A stretch of DNA of 64,000 bases from Bacteroides sp. M10. Lineage in GTDB: Bacteria; Bacteroidota; Bacteroidia; Bacteroidales; Bacteroidaceae. How positions within the stretch are numbered: position 1 is the first letter of the stretch; every line of letters begins with the position of its first letter. The notes under the pieces were generated by a model, which had not been told where the DNA came from, searched no databases, and worked only from the letters and a program-made list of their open reading frames with translations. The stretch covers positions 5,228,501 through 5,292,500 of the forward strand of contig NZ_CP060488.1 in NCBI RefSeq assembly GCF_014334015.1. The letters run 5' to 3'. The position numbers and the translations under genes were made by a program. Positions 59,501 through 64,000 of the stretch are shown here, in pieces.

Positions 59501-59975
59501 ATTGTTTGTTCTGATAGAATTTGCGTTCAAACTCATGGGCATCAAAAATAAAGAATTCATGAATATTAGTAGCGATGAGATATTTAATATCATTGTTCTT
59601 CTTATTGACACGTTCTTTAAGATAGTATAGCAATAATTCCTGCAAAGCCTTACGATTAAGATTGTCATTAGAAATCATCTCACCTTTGTTGGTGGTACTC
59701 TTTACTTCAATCAATAACCCTATATTGGACTTGATAGTTTTATCCAATCGGATAGCCAAATCAATATCTTCTTCGGGAGCCATGTAGTATGGCTTGTAGA
59801 ACGTTTCACTCAGAAAATTACGTAAATGTTCTTTTTGCGTGTGTTCTCTTTGCCCATCCACAATATTGTCTCTCAATGTGCGAAGGGCATTTTTGAATAA
59901 GTCAAAATCTGTTGTTTCAATCGCAACCTGTCTATATGCTTTGTTCAAAACTTGATTCGGTTTGAGTAGTCCCAT
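56427..59975 (-). CDS. Type IIG restriction-modification enzyme (Eco57I-like), C-terminus truncated
   Basis: 1182 residues in one chain. A PD-(D/E)XK nuclease site is seen near the N-terminus (EEDIDLAIRLD with Asp72; LIEVKS with Glu90 and Lys92). The methyltransferase has motif I DPAVGSGHF (about residue 547) and motif IV GNPPYIQLQS (about residue 832). The target-recognition region starts after it, but the protein ends in AVLNFPITEVTFV, where relatives normally continue, and the last bases run into the truncated transposase. The recognition domain is thus likely shortened; methylation and cutting may be lost. It would protect against phage if active. Confidence 0.88.
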   Translation of the reverse strand: MGLLKPNQVLNKAYRQVAIETTDFDLFKNALRTLRDNIVDGQREHTQKEHLRNFLSETFYKPYYMAPEEDIDLAIRLDKTIKSNIGLLIEVKSTTNKGEMISNDNLNRKALQELLLYYLKERVNKKNNDIKYLIATNIHEFFIFDAHEFERKFYQNKQLRREFQDFVDGRKTSNKTDFFYTEIATTYIEEVKDSLEYTYFNLQDYQHLLDRTDSSASRKLIELYKIFSDTHLLKLSFQNDSNSLNRGFYTELLHIIGIEERKENNKTVIVRKAVERRDEASLLENTINQLDAEDCLRHINGRLYGNDYEERLFNVAMELCITWMNRILFLKLLEAQMLKYHNGDAIYKFLSITKIHDYDDLNTLFFQVLARDMGSRTHSIMRDFAYVPYLNSSLFEVTDLESKTIKINSLSQRTVLPVLASSVLRNKKRNLQVNALPTLQYLFAFLDAYNFASEGSEEVQEEAKTLINASVLGLIFEKINGHKDGSVFTPGFITMFMCREAITKTVLQKFNGYYGWNCTTRIELYNHIDNIVEANELINSLRLCDPAVGSGHFLVSALNELILLKYELGILVDATGKRIRKADYQLAIENDELIVTDTEGNLFAYNPLNAESRRMQETLFKEKRQIIENCLFGVDINPNSVKICRLRLWIELLKNAYYTAESNYTYLETLPNIDINIKCGNSLLHRFALTDSIQTVLRESSISISQYKEAVAKYKNAQSKSEKQDLETFITEIKSKLKTEINRRDARLVRLNKRRSELANLQAPQLFEPTKKEKKASDKRIADLKKEIATLENIFEEIRSNKIYLGAFEWRIEFPEVLDAEGNFLGFDCIIGNPPYIQLQSMGKSADVLECMGYITYARTGDIYCLFYELGMNLLTPNGFLCYITSNKWMRAGYGEALRGYFASKTNPIMLVDFAGIKIFDAITVEANILLSQKAANIFNTQACLVQDSNGLNNLSDFVQQQGVKCNFADSIPWMILSPIEQSIKQKIESVGIPLKDWNIQINYGIKTGFNDAFIISTEKRDEILANCQTEDERVRTAELIRPILRGRDIKRYEYEWADLWIIATFPSRHYDIESYPAVKNYLLSIGIERLEQTGETHIVNGKKIKARKKTSNEWFETQDSISYWEDFSKPKIVWKIIGNQMAFAYDANNYVMNNACYIMTGDHLDYLLAVLNFPITEVTFV

Positions 59976-60516
59976 AATGTTTGGTAAATGAGTTAATAAA
60001 ATACAAAGGTAGTCTAAAAACTTGATAATAAAGAATGAACGTATTGGTTTAACGAAAGTTTGTTCTACTGCCAGCCATTATCAACAAACAATAGCAGCAG
60101 TAGATTTGACATGATTCTACTTATTATATTGTAATAGCCAGCCAAAGTAATCTTTTCACATCCGGATCTATCACAGGTTGGATAAGTTGTTAACCTGAAG
60201 GTAACCGACCTGATGGTATAGGAACAGGAAGAAGTCTGTAATCATGGCATTTACCCGGATAGAGAAGCCACATTTTTTATTGCCGGACTTCCGGCATTGC
60301 CTCATCCATGTGTGAAAAGGAGTTTTTTCTTTCACCACAACGTTCCTTTCACATACCCAAAGGGGGTAGTGGATCCAGACCTGCTTCGGCTTTCTTTTTC
60401 CTTCCCATATGACAAAAACCGACTATCCATGACTATTCCTGCCAGTGTGCCGGTCGTGCTTGCCTCTCATGGTTTCTTCCCTTATATTCGCACTGATATT
60501 TAAACGAGTTGAAAAT
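59976..60516 (-). promoter_or_regulatory. Intergenic region with likely promoter of the restriction gene
   Basis: TACCTTTG on the minus strand (complement of 60004-60011) fits the -7 box, 29 bases before the restriction gene ATG; the -33 is poor. TGCCGG/CCGGCA forms a small stem near 60281-60298. No gene is supported, although two short plus-strand frames exist. Confidence 0.4.
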
Positions 60517-60840
60517 ATGGAAATATGCTACATCGAGGCCGGTGTCCTTGAGAGGATGCTGGCGCGCGCCGAGAACCTGTCCGCACGTGTGGACAGATTG
60601 TATGAGAGAAACCGCTGTAAGGAACCCGGAGAGTGACTGGACGGCCAGGATGTCTGCCTGCGCCTTGACATCTCGCCGCGTACCCTGCAGACTCTCCGCG
60701 ATACCGGACGGCTGGCGTTCACCCGCCTCCAGCGCAAGTTCTATTACAAGCCCGGGGATGTGGAGAAGTTGATGGTCTACGTCGGCATCAGACGCAAGGA
60801 GAAGGAGGTGAGAGAAAGAAGGAAGAACGGAAACCTTTAA
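60517..60840 (+). pseudogene. Helix-turn-helix excisionase-like gene with internal TGA
   Basis: The frame reads MEICYIEAGVLERMLAR to NRCKEPGE, then TGA (60634-60636), then LDGQDVCLRLDISPRTLQTLRDTGRLAFTRLQRKFYYKPGDV and ends at TAA 60838-60840. Relatives have Trp (TGG) at the TGA place, followed by LDGQDVC. A single G-to-A change would make this stop. The part after the stop carries the DNA-binding helix-turn-helix, so the gene is probably dead, unless read through or re-started. It lies 12 bases before the next excisionase-like gene. Confidence 0.85.
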
Positions 60841-60852
60841 AGAGCGGAAGAG

Positions 60853-61146
60853 ATGGAAGGCATTATCGACAAGGAGAACGAACGTGTCCGCAGGTTCTTT
60901 GCCCTGCTGGACGACATGGAGAAAAAAGTGGAACGTCTTGCTCGTGACAACCGTCCTCCCTTCAACGGGGAACGGTTCCTGACCGACAGGGAGCTTTCCG
61001 GGATGTTGAAGATCAGCCGCAGGTGCCTGCAGGATTACAGGGACCAAGGACGGATTCCCTATATCCAGCTTGGCGGGAAGATCCTGTACAGGCAGTCGGA
61101 CATCGAGAGGCTGCTGGAGGAGAACTATCACCCTGCATTGGTATAA
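60853..61146 (+). CDS. Excisionase-like helix-turn-helix protein
   Basis: 97 residues. The N-terminal coiled coil (RRFFALLDDMEKKVERLARD) is followed by a MerR-type/HTH_17 helix-turn-helix: FLTDRELSGMLKISRRCLQDYRDQGRIPYIQLGGKILYRQSDIERLLEEN. Such proteins lie beside integrases in Bacteroides conjugative transposons and help excision. It is convergent with the integrase genes beyond a shared terminator. It is intact, unlike the gene upstream. Confidence 0.88.
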   Translation: MEGIIDKENERVRRFFALLDDMEKKVERLARDNRPPFNGERFLTDRELSGMLKISRRCLQDYRDQGRIPYIQLGGKILYRQSDIERLLEENYHPALV

Positions 61147-61171
61147 TATCGTATTTAAGTTTAAGGATTGT

Positions 61172-61208
61172 CGCCGGAATTGCATTTACGATTCCGGCGG
61201 CAGTTTTT
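61172..61208. terminator. Convergent intrinsic terminator
   Basis: CGCCGGAAT (61172-61180) pairs with ATTCCGGCG (61191-61199), and GCAGTTTTTATTT follows. It separates the excisionase-like gene from the convergent integrase and serves mainly the plus strand. Confidence 0.8.
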
Positions 61209-61210
61209 AT

Positions 61211-62422
61211 TTAGCCTGCGGCTTCCTTGCCGGCCGCGGGCTTTCTTCTTTCCATCAGCCGGTTCATGTCCGAGGATATCTTCCGGTCGGTGACCTGGGC
61301 GTAGACCTGCGTGCTGTCGATGTTCGTGTGGCCCATCATCCTGGCGATGCTCTCTATCGGAATACCTGCGGTCAGTGTCAGGGTCCCGAACGAATGCCGG
61401 GCCATGTGGTAGGACAGGTTCTCTTTCATGCCTAATGCCACGCCCATTCCATGTACCTCATACCAGAGGACGTCGCGGACCGGCAGCGGGAATACCGGCC
61501 TGTCGTCATCCGTGGTGTTGTAAAGCTCCAGTATCTGTCCGGCTATGGGATGCAGCGGGATGAACGCCTCCACGTCCGTTTTGGCGCGGCGGATGCGGAT
61601 ATACCTTCTTCCTTCCGAAGTCGTTCCGATGTGACGGGGATGGAGAGCCCTCGTATCCGCGTAGGCCAGACCGGTCAGCGAGGAGAAGATGAACGTCCTG
61701 CGTGCCAGCTCCATCATCGGGTCGGGCAGCGGGGTTTCCATCATCCGCTTCAGTTCACTGCGGCTGATATGCCTTAGTTTAGGTGTTTCTTTCCTCTCGT
61801 ATGCCACGTCCTCTATCGGATTGGCTCTTAGTATTTCCCGGTCCACGGCGATGTAGATGAGCCGGTTGAGCCAGCACAGGCAGTGGTTCACGTGTCCGTT
61901 CCTGTGTCCCAGCTCCTTCTTGAGAAAGACCTTGAACGATTCGGCGAACTCCTCGGTGATGTCCGAAAAGGCGATGTCCTTCATCCCGCGGGATTCGATG
62001 AACTGCCTGAGGTTGAGCTGGGTGGTCTTCGACTGGCGGTAGGTGGAAGTGGAGTTGATCTCCTTGGAGCGGACCCTGAGCCGTTCGCGTTCCACCTCTC
62101 CGGCCTGCAGGAGGTATTCCGGTACGGAATTGGCGCCTGACACGGTGGTCTTGAGCAGTTCGGCCGTGACCACTCCCTGGTTCCTCAGCAGGTTCCCGTA
62201 CGCCTCTTCCAACCGGCTGCGGAAGGCGGCAAGGCGGTTGTTCTCCCTGGCTGTTTTGATTTCACACTTCTTGCTGTCCCAGTCCCCGGGTTTGCAATAG
62301 ACGCCTGTCGTGACTGCCGATTTCTTTCCGTCGATGCTGATCCGGCAGAGGACGGCGGTCGTGCCGTCCGATTTCACCTTGTTACGGTTGATGTAGAATA
62401 AGAGCTTGAATGTACTGCGCAT
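61211..62422 (-). CDS. CTn-type tyrosine recombinase (integrase), copy 1
   Basis: 403 residues. It begins MRSTFKLLFYINRNKVKSDG, typical for CTn integrases. The core-binding domain is FSDITEEFAESFKVFLKKEL. The catalytic set is complete: Arg in LTGLAYADTRAL's preceding block, Lys in RRAKTD, His-x-x-Arg in YHMARHSFGTL, His in MMGHTNIDST and Tyr in QVYAQV. It should recombine att sites of an element. It lies head-to-tail with a second integrase, 19 bases apart. Confidence 0.93.
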   Translation of the reverse strand: MRSTFKLLFYINRNKVKSDGTTAVLCRISIDGKKSAVTTGVYCKPGDWDSKKCEIKTARENNRLAAFRSRLEEAYGNLLRNQGVVTAELLKTTVSGANSVPEYLLQAGEVERERLRVRSKEINSTSTYRQSKTTQLNLRQFIESRGMKDIAFSDITEEFAESFKVFLKKELGHRNGHVNHCLCWLNRLIYIAVDREILRANPIEDVAYERKETPKLRHISRSELKRMMETPLPDPMMELARRTFIFSSLTGLAYADTRALHPRHIGTTSEGRRYIRIRRAKTDVEAFIPLHPIAGQILELYNTTDDDRPVFPLPVRDVLWYEVHGMGVALGMKENLSYHMARHSFGTLTLTAGIPIESIARMMGHTNIDSTQVYAQVTDRKISSDMNRLMERRKPAAGKEAAG

Positions 62423-62441
62423 GATAATGATTGTTTAGGGA

Positions 62442-63671
62442 TTAAAGGATAAGTTTCAAATCGCGGGTTGCCTCGACGAACCTGTCCATGTCCTCGAACA
62501 GCTTCTTCGGGGTTACGCGCGCGTATATCTGGGTGGTCTTTATGTTGGAGTGTCCCAGCATTTTGCAGATGGTCTCTATCGGCACTCCCTCCTCGAGCGT
62601 GACCAGCGAGGCGAAAGAATGCCGTCCCATGTGGTAGACAAGGTCCTGGCTCAGCCCTGCCATCAGGCGCAGGGATTTCATATTGGCCCTGAGCGTGTGG
62701 TAGTCCTGCGGCGGGAAAAGAGTCTCGCGGGTATCGTCCCGGTATTTCTCAATCAACGCGACGGCTTCCGGAAGCAGCTTGACACGTCCGAGGTAGTCGG
62801 TTTTCTTTCGCTGGTATTTCAGCCAGAGGCTGCCCTCGTCATCCCGGAAGAGGTTCTTCCGGGTGATGCTTACCGCATCGGCATAGGCGGTGCCGGTGTA
62901 ACAGGCGAAGAGGAAGAGGTCCCGGGTGATGACATGTGACCTGCGTTTTTCCGGTATCTCCAGATCACGCAGCTTCTCGAAATTCTCACGGCTGAGTGCT
63001 TTCGGTGTTGTCTCCTTCTGCTTGGGCAGCTTGAAGTGGCAGAAATGGTATTTCTCCGAGTGGCCCTCCTTGTAGGCGATGCGGCAGATCTTTTTCAAGA
63101 TGGCCAGGTAGCCGCGAAGCGTGTCCACGGCATATCCCTTTTCCAGAAGGATGAAATCCTGATAGTCGCGGATGAACTGCTCGTTGAGCTGCCCGAAGAC
63201 AAGGTCCGGAACCTTGAATTTCGCCTTGATGAATTCGGAAAGCGTGCGGTAGGTGAAGAGGTAGGTCGAGAGTGTGGTGGGCGCACGGTCCACACCGACA
63301 CGGGCCTTCATTTCCCCGTTATGCCGGTCGAGAAGTTTGAGCAGGGTCATCTGCATGCCCGCATTGCCCTGGAACATGTCCCTGACCGCGGCGGCATCGA
63401 AATCCCTTTTTCTTTCCATGAGGGAATTGAAGGCCGAGTGTACGGCAAGCAGCAGTCTTTCTATTTTTTCATTGGTCTCCACCGCTTCCCGGCTCTTGCC
63501 GTTCAGCCGGCTCTCACGCGCGTTCCACAGCCCGGGGGTGCAGGAGAGCTTGCAGCTGAACTGCGCCATCGTGCGGTTGAGGGTGATCCGTCCCATGATC
63601 GGGGCTTTGCCGGTCTTGTCCGGCTCGCTCTTTTTCAGGTAGAGCAGCACCTTGAATTTTTCCACTTTCAT
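62442..63671 (-). CDS. CTn-type tyrosine recombinase (integrase), copy 2
   Basis: The start is at ATG 63671 (MKVEKFKVLLYLKKSEPDKTG); 409 residues. MGRITLNRTMAQFSCKLS is the family N-terminus; TLRGYLAILKKICRIAYKEGH is the core-binding part. The catalytic set is complete: ACYTGTAYADAVSI region, QRKKTDYLG (Lys), YHMGRHSFASL, LGHSNIKTTQIYARV (Tyr). It differs clearly from copy 1, so this is a pair of unlike recombinases and not a recent duplication. Confidence 0.93.
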   Translation of the reverse strand: MKVEKFKVLLYLKKSEPDKTGKAPIMGRITLNRTMAQFSCKLSCTPGLWNARESRLNGKSREAVETNEKIERLLLAVHSAFNSLMERKRDFDAAAVRDMFQGNAGMQMTLLKLLDRHNGEMKARVGVDRAPTTLSTYLFTYRTLSEFIKAKFKVPDLVFGQLNEQFIRDYQDFILLEKGYAVDTLRGYLAILKKICRIAYKEGHSEKYHFCHFKLPKQKETTPKALSRENFEKLRDLEIPEKRRSHVITRDLFLFACYTGTAYADAVSITRKNLFRDDEGSLWLKYQRKKTDYLGRVKLLPEAVALIEKYRDDTRETLFPPQDYHTLRANMKSLRLMAGLSQDLVYHMGRHSFASLVTLEEGVPIETICKMLGHSNIKTTQIYARVTPKKLFEDMDRFVEATRDLKLIL

Positions 63672-64000
63672 AACGCTCTTTTTTAGGTTGTAAAAATACT
63701 CCTTTGAAAAGCGTCCTTTGGCATGCAAAACATTGAGAAACAGTGAATACAAATCCGCTTTGTTCTTATCGGTAAAAATTCGGTTACCTGCCGTCGTTTC
63801 CGAAACAGGCGGCTAACAGTCTGGTAACTGAAACGTCGCAATATTTTGTTTTCTTTTGCAGGTCTGTCTGTTCTGCAATTCTCGCAAAATGCTTAATTAT
63901 AAACGTTTTACGTTTAATTATCGTCATTCTGTTTTTTATTGCATTTCTAAATATTACTTACACCGCACGCCATACGTGGGCTACGACTGCTTATTATTGC
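63672..64000. other. Gene-free end of window with a short inverted repeat
   Basis: TAAACGT-TTT-ACGTTTA spans 63898-63914, and AATTA flanks it on both sides. Such a site upstream of integrase genes might be an attachment or operator site, but a second copy is not seen in the window. The rest is AT-rich without a gene. Confidence 0.4.

Noticed and set aside
60445..60516. Longer N-terminus of the TGA-interrupted excisionase-like gene
   Set aside because: The upstream in-frame codons are not family-like; ATG 60517 starts the conserved sequence.

Overview
The window is bacterial and almost certainly from a gut Bacteroides (Bacteroidales). The evidence is the promoter signature (TTTG, about 20 bases, then TAnnTTTG) upstream of several genes, the Bacteroidetes-type ATP synthase gene order (atpD-atpC first, then atpB-E-F-H-A-G), SusC/TonB-dependent receptors, lipoproteins of DUF families known mainly from Bacteroides, and CTn-type tyrosine recombinases. 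I assign no species.

Layout. Bases 1-16936 are mostly chromosomal backbone: the end of an RmlD-like reductase, a lysine exporter (LysO) split over two overlapping genes behind a structured leader, a Pif1-like helicase, an intergenic hairpin repeat element, the whole F1Fo ATP synthase operon on the minus strand, an AAA-ATPase/PD-(D/E)XK protein, purT and an outer-membrane lipoprotein. Bases 17007-21373 hold a phage-like cassette on the minus strand (amidase, small coiled-coil protein, HU-like protein, DnaB paralogue, replication-initiator-like protein, DUF4248). It is followed by two broken tyrosine recombinases (21576-23880), a scar of earlier integration.

Bases 24415-36332 are a vitamin B12 acquisition operon with its complete control region: consensus promoter, cobalamin riboswitch and intrinsic terminator. 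Then come three lipoproteins, a BtuG-like surface B12-binding propeller, the BtuB TonB receptor, BtuF, BtuC, BtuD and a translationally coupled DUF2284 protein. The inferred path is surface capture (BtuG), outer-membrane transport (BtuB), periplasmic binding (BtuF) and inner-membrane import (BtuCD). A second intrinsic terminator lies inside the operon just before btuG.

Bases 36333-42300 are a mosaic of mobile-element debris: degenerate direct repeats, two DUF3408 genes and a ParA gene of conjugative-transposon type, the 5' part of a group II intron cut off at the start of its reverse transcriptase, and a chimeric gene that joins the export signal and plug of a SusC receptor to a Toprim/primase-like domain.

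Bases 42960-55359 form a probable six-gene operon, the most interesting unit here: a TonB-dependent receptor, a DUF4876 lipoprotein, a DUF6850-like barrel protein, and three tandem exported paralogues of about 730 residues. Each paralogue carries a His-Gly / Asp-Ala-Cys caspase-fold (gingipain, C25-like) signature followed by HEAT-like helical repeats.

Bases 55363-64000 are again mobile: an IS256-type fragment, a transposase and a type IIG restriction-modification gene that truncate one another, a helix-turn-helix gene with an internal TGA where related proteins have Trp, an intact excisionase-like gene, and two intact CTn-type tyrosine recombinases. No tRNA, rRNA or CRISPR array was seen.
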